Positions 39,550-48,197 of a stretch of DNA of 64,000 nt are shown here, one piece after another (positions within the stretch are counted from its first letter, which is position 1; each line of letters begins with the position of its first letter). Both the position numbers and the translations under genes were made by a program. This DNA is from Microvirga lotononidis (lineage in GTDB: Bacteria > Pseudomonadota > Alphaproteobacteria > Rhizobiales > Beijerinckiaceae). The stretch spans positions 1,115,417-1,179,416 of the forward strand of contig NZ_CP141049.1 in NCBI RefSeq assembly GCF_034627025.1. Reading direction: 5' to 3'. The notes beneath the pieces were generated by a model. It saw only the letters and a program-made list of their open reading frames with translations. It ran no database searches and was not told the origin of the DNA.

Positions 39550-41169
39550 TTAGTGCGTCGTCTTAGATTCCAAAGGTTGTTCCGGGGCCTCAGACAGGTG
39601 CAATCTCCCCGAAAACCTAACTTTCTGGTTGACCCCGTAACACGCACTTACCCGCGAGTCTCGAAGAAATGGATTAAATTCCGAATCTTCTCGACTGTTA
39701 GGCTTTCCGCGCGACAGATTCGCAACATCTGACGGGGTTTTCGGGCCCGCCTTACGAGCCGCCAACACCAAGGCCTGTCGAAGGCTGAACGCTCCAGAGG
39801 CGATCTTCTGAATGCTTGAGCGGAAAAGTCCGGCAGAGTTCGTCACGGTGGGGACCAATCCCCTCTCCGCCAGGCAGGACTGCTGCACAGTCCAATAGGC
39901 CAACATGTACGTGTCGAGATCGCCGATCGTGGCGAGGGCCTCAACCCACGCCATTTGGTTCAGGCCAATGACCCGCCGCAACCGGTGAGCTCCTTGGATT
40001 ACGTCCGTAATGCCGCCTAAAGCCCGACCCGATTTGCCGATGGCCACGGAGAGCGGAGCGAGGAGTGCAAGAACCTCCTGTGCCTCCGCAGGATGGAAGC
40101 CGAGTTCGTAGGCCTCAGCTTCGGCCCAGCACTTATGCCCCTCTGAGGCACGCCGCACTCCTGGGTGGGAGGAGAGGACATCAAGATCCGCGCCCCGAAC
40201 TCCAACCCTGGCTTCGCCAAGCCCTTCTGGCGCCACCGTATCCGTATCGATAGGCCGTCCCGATGATGCCCCACCTTTACCCGCACGATCGTCAAAAGCG
40301 CTCGCCGCTTTGTAACAAACTTCGTTTAGATTCTTGGGGAGAGTCTCAACCGGTGCGCAACCAGAGGCGTGTTGGTGCGCAATCTGAGCAGAAAAAAAGA
40401 GAGAGTTCCGAGACTTAGGCAGTTCTGACTCGATCGCGCGACGCTCAGCCGTCCAACGACCAAGCAGTTCCTCGCTCGGGCGAGCGCTCTTTGTCCAGCG
40501 CGGCGTCTCCGCATCGAAACGGTCAAACCGACTTACCCAGTCTGCCAGGCGTTCAGGATCCGACACTTGCAGAGCGGCCAGAGCCCGTTTCATGGCGGCC
40601 CGTTCCGCGGCGATCATCGTGCCGAGATTAGCTTCCTGCTCTCGCTGCAACCGAACACTGGCTGCAGCCTCAGAGAGTTCCCCGGCCCGAACCAGAAGAG
40701 GCTCGAGATTGATGCCGAAGGCCTTCACGACAGTCTTGTCCCGCCTCGTGATGGCAAACCGCCGCCGAGTGGCACTGGCCTCCCGGTCAATCAAACCCAG
40801 ATCGATGAGGCGGTTTAGAGAGTAATGGACCGTGCGGCGGGACCGCCTGGTGCGATCGACCAGAGTCTGGTCCGACGGCCAGACGACGTAGGAGCTTCCG
40901 GTAAGCGGACGGCTATGAAAGCAGGCAACGAGGGCGGCCAGAACCGCCCGATCTGTGCCAAGAAGCTTCAGGCCAATGCCCGCATGCTGGGCCGCTTTGA
41001 AGAGCGCAGCCTTGAGCGCGTCGGCCTCGCCCTCTGCATGAGAGAGCGAAAACGGGGCTACAGTGCGCTCCGGTCGATCAGTCTCATCCCTGGCAACAGC
41101 AGCCTTCATCAACTCGTTCCGGTTACTCCAGAACGGAAGCTCGTATGCGGCGAGGCTCAGAGGCTCCAC
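39550..41169 (-). CDS. repC: RepC-type plasmid replication initiator (copy 2)
   Basis: The 539-aa frame begins at GTG 41169; ATG 41109 is an alternative. It shares order and motifs with the 404-aa RepC: DALKAALFKAAQHAGIGLKLL, winged helix (SDQTLVDRTRRSRRTVHYSL, NRLIDLGLIDREASATRRRF), KAFGINLEPLLVRAGELSEAA, a long helical arm, and a C-terminal domain with IASGAFSLRQALVLAARKAG ending KTTH. It is longer than typical RepC (about 400 aa), mainly through a low-similarity middle segment. ISAzo13 is inserted at its stop codon, so the protein is intact. Two different repC genes suggest fusion of two replicons. Confidence 0.75.
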   Translation of the reverse strand: MEPLSLAAYELPFWSNRNELMKAAVARDETDRPERTVAPFSLSHAEGEADALKAALFKAAQHAGIGLKLLGTDRAVLAALVACFHSRPLTGSSYVVWPSDQTLVDRTRRSRRTVHYSLNRLIDLGLIDREASATRRRFAITRRDKTVVKAFGINLEPLLVRAGELSEAAASVRLQREQEANLGTMIAAERAAMKRALAALQVSDPERLADWVSRFDRFDAETPRWTKSARPSEELLGRWTAERRAIESELPKSRNSLFFSAQIAHQHASGCAPVETLPKNLNEVCYKAASAFDDRAGKGGASSGRPIDTDTVAPEGLGEARVGVRGADLDVLSSHPGVRRASEGHKCWAEAEAYELGFHPAEAQEVLALLAPLSVAIGKSGRALGGITDVIQGAHRLRRVIGLNQMAWVEALATIGDLDTYMLAYWTVQQSCLAERGLVPTVTNSAGLFRSSIQKIASGAFSLRQALVLAARKAGPKTPSDVANLSRGKPNSREDSEFNPFLRDSRVSACYGVNQKVRFSGRLHLSEAPEQPLESKTTH

Positions 41170-41578
41170 GAGCCATCAGCAAGCCAAAACACCCAGCATC
41201 GACCCAAAGCCTTGCGGCTTTGCCCCCGTTCCGCAGTGTGCGTGGTGATTCCACAGTCTTCCTGATGGAATCTTTGTTGCAATTACAATGACCACAAAAT
41301 GGGATCAGATGCGAATCTAGATTCGTGTGATTCGATTTGATGGGTTTTTGACCTCACCCGCAGGCGTCCGCAAAACCCAATAAAGCAAGACCTTAACGGC
41401 GGTTAACCCTTTTTGCAGTCTCTGCCGCTGCGCAGCCCGGATTCCGCTTGGTCACAACCGGTCGGTCCATTGGAGCCCAAATGGGTGCTCTACTCCATCT
41501 AAAGCGCAAGCTCATCAAAGTTGCGACACCCATGCTTCGCTATAGGATATAAGGAAGGCGGCTGAATGGTGGGGCAGC
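41170..41578. other. Region upstream of repC copy 2
   Basis: About 400 bp, AT-richer, with no gene. It holds a 14-bp perfect palindrome (CGAATCTAGATTCG, 41312-41325) and, on the plus strand, a weak TTAAC/GTTAA hairpin followed by TTTTT (41393-41414). By position these could be replication-control or partition-type sites and an antisense-RNA end. No repA, repB or consensus repABC centromere was recognised. Confidence 0.45.
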
Positions 41579-42493
41579 ATGACAAGACCGCAGCGGTGGT
41601 GGCTTTTTGGCGTTCTTCTGGCGATTGCGGCATGTCTTGCCGCCTATCACCTGGAATGGACATTCTACGACCAGAACGATAACACCGAGGAGCGGCTTGC
41701 CCTTCCGGTCTATATGACGACCCGACCACACGTCCTTGCCGTTGATGAGCCAACGCTAGGCCTCAAGGCTGGCGAGCAGATCCGGATATTTGTTCAGCAC
41801 GGCCTCTACGTCAGACGCACCCGCTCGATCACTCAGGGGCTGCTTCTGGGCGGCCTTACACCCCTGATCCTGGTTGGCTTGGCGGGCTTTCTGGTCACTT
41901 CTGGACCTCGAAGCGGGCCACGGGAGCCGAGGAGAGGCCTCTCCCTCTGGCAGCGTTACAAGGTCAAGCGATCCCTCGCCCAGGCCCTGAACATCAACCA
42001 CGGATCCAGCCAAACTAGGGTGCCTGCCCCGGCGCCTCCTGCTCCGCCGCCCGCATCCAAGTCGATATGGGGAACCCGAACTATCCCGGCGATAGGGTTT
42101 CTGGCGATTGTCATCATTGCCGGAGGGCTTGGCAAAGTGATCGGCCGCGAGACCATGAGCAAGATCATGTCGCCCTCTCGGGCTGAGAAAGAAACTCTCT
42201 TGGCTCAATCCGCCACTTCCCTACGCCAATCCCTTCCCAGGAAGATCGGGCAAGGAGTAACCCTCGTCGACGTACGCGTCGAAGGTTTAACGATGAAATA
42301 CATCAATGAAATCGTCGACTCCTATGGTGCGGACGAGATTCACGCCTTTGAGCTGTATGCCCGGCAGACCCTCTGCGGGAAATCCGAGACTGTTAAAGCG
42401 ATGGGGCAGGGCGTCTCCTACGCATATGAATATTGGACCCAAGCCCCTTCCAAATTTCTCAAGGGACAGTTCCTGGTCCGATCATGTGCATAA
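41579..42493 (+). CDS. Hypothetical membrane protein, 304 aa
   Basis: ATG 41579 reads MTRPQRWWLFGVLLAIAACL. Three membrane helices are visible (about 7-24, 86-106 and 164-183), with a basic, Pro/Ala-rich cytoplasmic loop between the second and third. The C-terminal domain (about 205-304) ends in YARQTLCGKSETVKAMGQGVSYAYEYW with a lone Cys followed later by a terminal VRSCA. That recalls a widespread uncharacterised periplasmic domain with conserved Cys and a Tyr-rich strand. No enzyme motif is seen. It stands alone. Function unknown. Confidence 0.65.
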   Translation: MTRPQRWWLFGVLLAIAACLAAYHLEWTFYDQNDNTEERLALPVYMTTRPHVLAVDEPTLGLKAGEQIRIFVQHGLYVRRTRSITQGLLLGGLTPLILVGLAGFLVTSGPRSGPREPRRGLSLWQRYKVKRSLAQALNINHGSSQTRVPAPAPPAPPPASKSIWGTRTIPAIGFLAIVIIAGGLGKVIGRETMSKIMSPSRAEKETLLAQSATSLRQSLPRKIGQGVTLVDVRVEGLTMKYINEIVDSYGADEIHAFELYARQTLCGKSETVKAMGQGVSYAYEYWTQAPSKFLKGQFLVRSCA

Positions 42494-42527
42494 GGGTTCG
42501 CGCCGCCGGCGCCGGTCAGCACACGCA

Positions 42528-42836
42528 TCACTTCACTTTGGGTGCAAATAGGCGGCTGATCCAAGAGCAGAAGCCAAGGAGCCCCCCCGCAATCAGCAGG
42601 GCAGCCGGCCAGAAGTAGATCGCATGCGCGATGTAGTAATCCACTCCGCTGGGAATAAGCACAAAGCCAGTCTTGCCTAACGCCGAGGTGAGGATCACCC
42701 CCACCGCAGTCACGGGCAGGGTCGCCAGCAGCAGACCTAAATTTCCCAAGCCATCCTGGGCCGCGTGCATGAAGTCGATCCAGGCAAACAATGCGAAGGC
42801 CAGGTACAGTACAGACGGGACATACTTCCAACTCAT
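42528..42836 (-). CDS. Hypothetical membrane protein, 102 aa
   Basis: Start at ATG 42836 with GGGGAG upstream, rather than the longer frame from 42917. The product has three hydrophobic helices: YVPSVLYLAFALFAWIDF, LGLLLATLPVTAVGVILTSAL, and IYFWPAALLIAGGLLGFCSWI, with a basic tail. No family is known to me. It is convergent with the 304-aa membrane protein and follows the exported-protein pseudogene on the same strand. Confidence 0.6.
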   Translation of the reverse strand: MSWKYVPSVLYLAFALFAWIDFMHAAQDGLGNLGLLLATLPVTAVGVILTSALGKTGFVLIPSGVDYYIAHAIYFWPAALLIAGGLLGFCSWISRLFAPKVK

Positions 42837-42858
42837 CCTGGCTCCCCGCGGCCTTGGA

Positions 42859-44012
42859 CTAGAGACCGGCTGACGCATCGACAAGCGCTTGAGATCCCTC
42901 AAGGGAGAGTTTCGCACGCAAAGCCGTCAACGTATCGGTTGCGGTTCTGAAGCTCCCAATCAGTTCGCTAATGGAAACCGGCTGCGCCGGGTTGGCTTCA
43001 ATCGTCAACGGCGCCAAGTTCCCGGCATAGGCCACAGCGAAATCGGAGAGTTGCCCTGCCTTGCCTCCCAGCAACGAGGACAACTGGAGCAACGCTGTCC
43101 TAAGTTCGGTGTCGCGACTGTTGGCCGGCAGGATCTTTAGAAACTGGGCCACAACTCCGGCATCCCTATACGTGAGGCGGGCCGACTTGATGCGGCCAAC
43201 CGTCAGGACCTGACTCAGATCAACCGTCCTGCCGGTTAAATCTACCCCGGTCAGCTCCAGGGATCCCTTCACTTCTGCCATGGTCGGCAGCGAAACAGCG
43301 ATGTCTGACACTCGAAGATCGCCCGTCTTCTGGTTGCCAACCAGCTTGAGCGAGATCTGACCGCTCTGGGACGTTGGTGTACCCGTGCTGTCGAGCAAAG
43401 CCCCGAATGCGAGGCCATCGACGTCAACCCGGCCAGTCAGGTTCCCCTCAGGTTCCCCTCGGCTCCGACGCTGTACGACGTCCGATAGCTCTGAACCTTC
43501 AGAAGGCGGCCCGCCGCCTGCCGGTAGGTTACCTCCGAGAGGACAAGATCTCCGATCCGGTCAGTCGTCAGAGGAACCCTGCCAAGATCCCGTGTTCCAA
43601 GATTCTTGGCCGAAATCGTTCCAATCTGAACCGAGCTTTCCGGCCCAGTCATCGCGACGCTCGTGGCGGTCAATGCCCCAATCGACGCCTCTGACCCTGC
43701 AGAGGTCACATTCTCGAAGACGATCTTCGCTGCGGAGACCCACTCTTGGGTTCCGCTCTTCGGGATCGCGAGTTTGAGGCCGGATACGGTGACTGCGTCA
43801 CCTTCTGACAAGATGCTTCCTGTTGCACCAGGGGTGTCTAGGCCGAGGAACTTTCGGACAAGCTCTTCCGATGGCTGATCTGCTAGAGCCGATGAAATCC
43901 CACAAACGAGGAATGCTCCTGCAGCAAGAGCCGACTGGAAATTATGAGAGAACAACGGTGTCTCCAAGATGCTGATACGAAAGAGAATCTTCTTGAGCCT
44001 TGATGATACCAT
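42859..44012 (-). pseudogene. Exported protein broken by an 11-bp tandem duplication
   Basis: The N-terminal frame (from ATG 44012) has a signal-like stretch (ALAAGAFLVCGISSALA) and a repetitive beta-rich body (ITVSG-type strands, SIGALTATSVAMTGPESSVQIG). It stops after AEGNL because 11 bp are duplicated in tandem at 43438-43459. Removing one copy joins it to TGRVDVDGLAFGALLDSTGTP and the rest, giving about 380 aa in total. The lesion looks recent, since both halves are otherwise clean. The body repeats suggest a periplasmic beta-solenoid or AsmA-like protein; no firm family. Confidence 0.7.
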
Positions 44013-44048
44013 CCGGCGTCAAAAGCCCATTAAAAAAGGGGTCTGATC

Positions 44049-44318
44049 ATGGCTTATCCTGCCTATAAGTCGTCGCTTCCGAATACCCGCACCGCGATAG
44101 AGGAAATTGCCTTTACCCGGGCGTGCCTCATGCTCGGCACCAATGAAGCGCTGCTCAGCGAGGAAGCCCAGGATGCTGAATGGCAAGGTTTCCTGATGGA
44201 GGCTGGCCAGATCGCCGCCGCTCTCGCCTCCGCCGGTTTCCAGATCACCCGAGAGGCGCCCCCGCCGCGGCCCGTGTACTTCTCCGGTCGGTACCCGAAC
44301 CTGCACGTCGTTTCCTGA
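44049..44318 (+). CDS. Hypothetical protein, 89 aa
   Basis: The ATG at 44049 opens an 89-codon frame: YPAYKSSLPNTRTAIEEIAF, a helical ACLMLGTNEALLSEEAQD, EWQGFLMEAGQIAAALASAGFQ and a Pro-rich tail. It is soluble with no recognised domain. It is divergent from the broken exported-protein gene and lies just left of the IS256 element, which does not interrupt it. Confidence 0.5.
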   Translation: MAYPAYKSSLPNTRTAIEEIAFTRACLMLGTNEALLSEEAQDAEWQGFLMEAGQIAAALASAGFQITREAPPPRPVYFSGRYPNLHVVS

Positions 44319-44386
44319 CGGCAGGGACCGGAGAGGTCTACCCTCCGGTTGTCGCAGCTATGACGGAATTTAGGTGATGGGGCCGA

Positions 44387-45655
44387 TCAGGCGGCGCTGT
44401 TTGTCGGCAGCGGGATGACCTCGCTGCCGTCCTGGAATCTGACACCGGCGATCACCTTCGGCAACTGGTTTTCACCCATCAGCCGGCGCCAGGTTTTCGC
44501 AGCCGCCATGATGAGTTTGAACACCATCAGGCGAGCAGTCGTTGGAGACAGCGCGCCCTTGGTGCGCACGGTGCGGTGCCGCACGGTCGCAAACACGCTC
44601 TCAATCGGGTTCGTCGTGCGCAGATGGATCCAGTGCTCAGCCGGCCAGTCGAAGAAGGCTAGCAGCGCCCGCTGGTCCTTGCGCAGGCACTCCACCGCCT
44701 TCGGATAGCGTGCGCCATAGGCGTCCTCGAACAGATCGAGGGCGACCTCGGCCTGAGCGCGGGTCGGGGCGAGATAGATCTCCCGCAGGGCCCCCTTCAT
44801 GCCGGGCTGCACGGACTTGGGCACCTTGTTGAGCACGTTCGCGGTCTTGTGCAGCCAGCAGCGTTGATGATGCGTGCCGGGAAAGAGCTCGTCGAGCGCC
44901 TTCCAGAAGCCCAGCGCTCCGTCTCCCACAGCAATGTGAGGCGCAATCGACAGACCCCGCCGCTTGATCTCGACCAGCAGCTCGCGCCAGCTCTGGGCAC
45001 TCTCGCGCACGCCGGCCTGGAAGCCGATCAGCTCCTTCCTGCCCTCCGGGGTGGCGCCGATCAGCACCAGGATGCATTCAGCCTGGTCCGCCATCCGGGC
45101 CTGCAGGTAGACGCCGTCGGCCCAAACATAGACGTAGCGCCGAGCCGAGAGATCGCGGGCCTGCCAACGCTCGTACTCGCCCTGCCATTCGCCCGTGAGT
45201 CGGGTGACCACCGAGGGCGAGAGGTTGGGCGCATCCTGGCCGAGCAGGGCGGAGAGCGCCTCCTGGAAGTCGCCGGTCGAGAGCCCGCGCAGGTACAGGA
45301 TCGGCAGCAGCGCATCCAAGCTTTTGGTGCGCCGCGCCCATTTCGGCAGGATCGCCGAGGTAAAGCGGATGCGGTCGGCATCATCCGTGGCGCCGCGGTC
45401 GCGGATCTTGACCCGGCGGACCGCCACCGGGCCGATGCAGGTCTGGAGCATGCGCTCGGGGCCATGCCCGTGCCGGACCAGGCGCTCGCGGCCGTCCGGC
45501 AGCTTGAGATCGCGCATGCTGGCCAGATAAGCCTCGGCCTCGCTCTCGATGGCTTGGGCCAGCAGCTTGCGCGCGCCGGCTCGGAGAAGATCGGTCAGGG
45601 GATCGTCGATCGTGTCGGGCTGACGAAGGCGGACAATGCTGGTAGTCTCGTTCAT
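44387..45655 (-). CDS. IS256-family transposase (intact)
   Basis: The full 422-aa mutator-type transposase contains LVRHGHGPERMLQTCIGPVA, LYLRGLSTGDFQEALSALLG, the first Asp in YVWADGVYLQAR, GATPEGRKELIGFQAGVRES, the second Asp in AVGDGALGFWKAL, CWLHKTANVLNKVP and the Glu in HLRTTNPIESVFATVRHR. No lesion is seen. The enzyme should act on the outer repeats, although the nested IS1111 now lengthens the element. The homologous copy at 16.6 kb is frameshifted. Confidence 0.93.
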   Translation of the reverse strand: MNETTSIVRLRQPDTIDDPLTDLLRAGARKLLAQAIESEAEAYLASMRDLKLPDGRERLVRHGHGPERMLQTCIGPVAVRRVKIRDRGATDDADRIRFTSAILPKWARRTKSLDALLPILYLRGLSTGDFQEALSALLGQDAPNLSPSVVTRLTGEWQGEYERWQARDLSARRYVYVWADGVYLQARMADQAECILVLIGATPEGRKELIGFQAGVRESAQSWRELLVEIKRRGLSIAPHIAVGDGALGFWKALDELFPGTHHQRCWLHKTANVLNKVPKSVQPGMKGALREIYLAPTRAQAEVALDLFEDAYGARYPKAVECLRKDQRALLAFFDWPAEHWIHLRTTNPIESVFATVRHRTVRTKGALSPTTARLMVFKLIMAAAKTWRRLMGENQLPKVIAGVRFQDGSEVIPLPTNSAA

Positions 45656-45740
45656 GACGTATCGCTCTCCTGGAGAGGTTCAGGCAGGCTCGACACCCGC
45701 CTCGATACGTCGCCTTTCTCAATCCGTCATCACCCATGTA

Positions 45741-47115
45741 TGGATGCCCCCGTTCGCGCAAGGGATTTCTGAACAGCTTCGGCATGTGATCGGGTGCGGT
45801 CATGTATCAGGCCTTCTGTTGCGGCCATGATCATGCCGCTGGCCGGTATGGAGATACGCGGAGCAGGTGCAGATCAAATTCCCGAGCGCGAAGCTCTTTG
45901 GGTGATAATGCTTTTCCTGCTCCCGATCTGACCGATCGTTTTGCCCTTACTGTTCCTCGACCTCCTCACACGCCTGACGCACCGGCAGGATCGATGCCGG
46001 ATCTCCCGATCACGACGCCGTTGCTGCCGGAACTCTGAAGTCCTCGCCTTTCGTCAGCATGGCCCAGGCGGACCGCGCCATCTTGTTCGCCAGCGCAATG
46101 GCCACGAGCATCCTCGGCTTGCGCGCCAGCATGCGGGCAAGCCAGGAGCCTTCCGGCGCGCTCTTGCGCCCTGCGCTCTTGACGACAGCCATCGCGCCGA
46201 TGATGAGCAGACGTCGGATATCACGCTGGCCCATCTTCGAGGTGCGCCCGAGCACCTGCTTGCCGCCGGTGGAGTGCTGGACCGGGACAAGCCCGAGCCA
46301 GGCGGCGAAGTCGCGTCCGCGTCTGAAGCTCTCCATCGGCGGTGCGAAGGTTTCGATCGCCATTGCGGTGATCGGCCCGATCCCGGGCATGGTCTGCAGG
46401 CGTGACGTCGTCACCCCACGCGCGGCCTCGCGTTTCAACACCCTCTCGAGATCCGCGATCTTGCCGTCGAGGGCTGCGATCTGGTCGAGATAGAGGCGAC
46501 CGAGTTCGACGACCAGTGGCTGAAGGGTCGTGTTGACGTCCTCGATCACATCGCTGAGCAGCTTCACTTTGGCTGTTCCCTGTGGCGCGACGACGCCGTG
46601 CTCGGCGAGATGCCCCCGCAGCGCATTGATCAGCTGCGTGCGTTGGCGCACGAGAAGATCCCGCGTGCGGAAGACCATCGCTCGCGCCTGCTGTTCCTCG
46701 GTTTTGACTGTGACGAACCGCATGGTCGGGCGTGCCGCCGCCTCGGCGATGGCCTCTGCGTCCGCCGCGTCGTTCTTCTGGCGCTTAACGAAAGGTTTTA
46801 CATAGACCGGCGGGATGAGCCGCACTTCATGCCCGAGAACCTGAAGTTCGCGGCCCCAGTCATGCGCTGTGGCGCAGGCCTCCATCGCAACAATGCAACG
46901 TGGCTGCTTGGAGAAGAACGTCAGAACCTGCTGGCGGGTCAGTTTCCGGCGAAAGGCCACGCTCCCATCGGCGCGGGCGCCGTGCGCCTGAAAGACACGC
47001 TTTGCAAGGTCGAGACCAATGATGTTAACGTCTGTCACGGATGCCCTCTCCATTTGTGAATGATCCTCAGATCACCACCTTGGCACATTGTGATGCCGTC
47101 AGGAGGGGGCATCCA
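45741..47115 (-). mobile_element. IS110/IS1111 element (intact)
   Basis: TGGATGCCCCC at 45741-45751 and GGGGGCATCCA at 47105-47115 are inverted ends; length 1375 bp. The element lies inside the right end of the IS256. Confidence 0.85.
46010..47053 (-). CDS. IS110/IS1111 transposase (intact)
   Basis: The 347-aa enzyme starts MERASVTDVNIIGLDLAK; GTG 47038 (at VTDVN), with GAGAGGG upstream, may be the real start. It has the DEDD half (GLDLAKRVFQAHG, AMEACATAHDWGREL, KNDAADAEAIAEA) and the Ser-containing C-terminal domain (TMPGIGPITAMAIETFAPP, GRDFAAWLGLVPVQHSTGGK, MGQRDIRRLLIIGAM). These elements insert without the usual DDE chemistry and often use a structured target. It appears functional. 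Confidence 0.92.
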   Translation of the reverse strand: MERASVTDVNIIGLDLAKRVFQAHGARADGSVAFRRKLTRQQVLTFFSKQPRCIVAMEACATAHDWGRELQVLGHEVRLIPPVYVKPFVKRQKNDAADAEAIAEAAARPTMRFVTVKTEEQQARAMVFRTRDLLVRQRTQLINALRGHLAEHGVVAPQGTAKVKLLSDVIEDVNTTLQPLVVELGRLYLDQIAALDGKIADLERVLKREAARGVTTSRLQTMPGIGPITAMAIETFAPPMESFRRGRDFAAWLGLVPVQHSTGGKQVLGRTSKMGQRDIRRLLIIGAMAVVKSAGRKSAPEGSWLARMLARKPRMLVAIALANKMARSAWAMLTKGEDFRVPAATAS

Positions 47116-47139
47116 CTCCATCAGGTTCCACCATAGCTG

Positions 47140-48114
47140 ACCTCGAGCCCGCAGGCATCGCAGAGCTGTTCTTGCAACTGGGCTTTCCAAACTCGGGAGC
47201 GGCAACTGTTCGAGCCGCCCGCATCGGCCAGGACGAGGAGACGCCCGGCTTCTGGAAAGCGCTTCTGTCCTTCGCTCTCCCACCAGTCACTGATCGCCTC
47301 AACGGCAAAGCGCGGGGTGTCAAAGCAATCGCCGATGCACACATAGCCGCTGTTGGTTGTGATCTCGTAGATGCCGTAAGGAATGGCCTGACCGACTGCA
47401 TCCTGCGGCCAGTCGTGCACCAAGACCGGCTCGGCTCTCCGGCACCACGTCTGGCCCGGGTTCTTGAAGTCACCGACCAATTCCTTTTTTTTTCGAATCC
47501 ACGCTGATGATCGGCTCACCTGTGGCTGCAAACTGCGCGCGCTGTTCGGCGATGTGCTGGAATTGCGCATCGCGCTCAGGCGGCGTGCTGTGCGCCTCGG
47601 TACGCCGTGCATTGGCTTTGGGCGAGTAGCCCAATTGGCGCAGCAGGCGCGCCACCGTGGGGCGGCTGGCCGGGTGTCCTGCGACGGCAAGCTCATGGCT
47701 CAGATGATGCAGAGAACTCCGCTTGGCTTTGGCGTGCCGACCCATCGGGTCACCCGCTGTCTCGCCTTCGAGCAACTCCTCCAAGGTCTGTGGGAGTTCA
47801 GGATCCTGGACCTCTCGGGTGGGACGGCCACCACCGGCGACCCGCACGCGCTCGGTGGGGCGGTCAACAAGCCCGGCCTCGAGTTCGCGACGGCCGCGCC
47901 GGATGGTATGGGGGCTCAAGCCCGTGATCTGGGCAAGCCGCTGAGTGCCGCCCCAGCCGATCCGCATCGCCTCAAACGCGATAAACCACCGGCGCTGCTG
48001 TTCGTCGAGCCGGCTGGCAAGCAGGTTGATCTGCCGATGAAGCATGCGGTCCGGATGGGGCTTGCGCGAGTGACACTTGGGGCATCCACATGGGTGAAGG
48101 GAGGGTAGCGACAT
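47140..48114 (-). pseudogene. ISAzo13-family transposase, truncated copy
   Basis: From ATG 48114 the frame is identical to copy 1 (MSLPSLHPCGCPKCHSRKP through SVDSKKK). It continues across the A9 run in the neighbouring frame as ELVGDFKNPGQTW to QLCDACGLEV, where copy 1 goes on to the WNPIEHRLFSF catalytic block. That block is missing, so the copy is inactive. Identity to copy 1 over the rest implies recent spread within this replicon. Confidence 0.85.
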
Positions 48115-48197
48115 CGGCAGCTCCGTTCAGAACGGATGGTCCTTGTTCCAACAACGCACCAGTTGCCCATTTGGGCAGGTTGTTGCCTGCCAAGCCC
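47140..48197 (-). mobile_element. ISAzo13-family element, copy 2 (3'-truncated)
   Basis: The right end (plus-strand ...CTGCCAAGCCC at 48197, next to TAA) equals the left end of copy 1. Its protein frames are identical to copy 1 as far as they extend, including the A9 run (47485-47493 as T). It stops at 47140, where the IS256 end begins, losing the last third of the transposase. Confidence 0.85.

Larger units (their letters stand above)
44355..47139 (-). mobile_element. IS256-family element with an IS1111 inside its end
   Basis: The outer ends match in inverted orientation: CAGCTATGACGGAATTTAGGT at 44355 and, on the minus strand, CAGCTATGGTGGAACCTGATG ending at 47139. The IS110/IS1111 at 45741-47115 sits between the right terminal 24 bp and the body. 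Without it the IS256 is about 1410 bp. It abuts the truncated ISAzo13 copy. Confidence 0.75.

Noticed and set aside
44849..45772. 307-codon plus-strand ORF opposite IS256 transposase
   Set aside because: Antisense shadow of an intact transposase gene.
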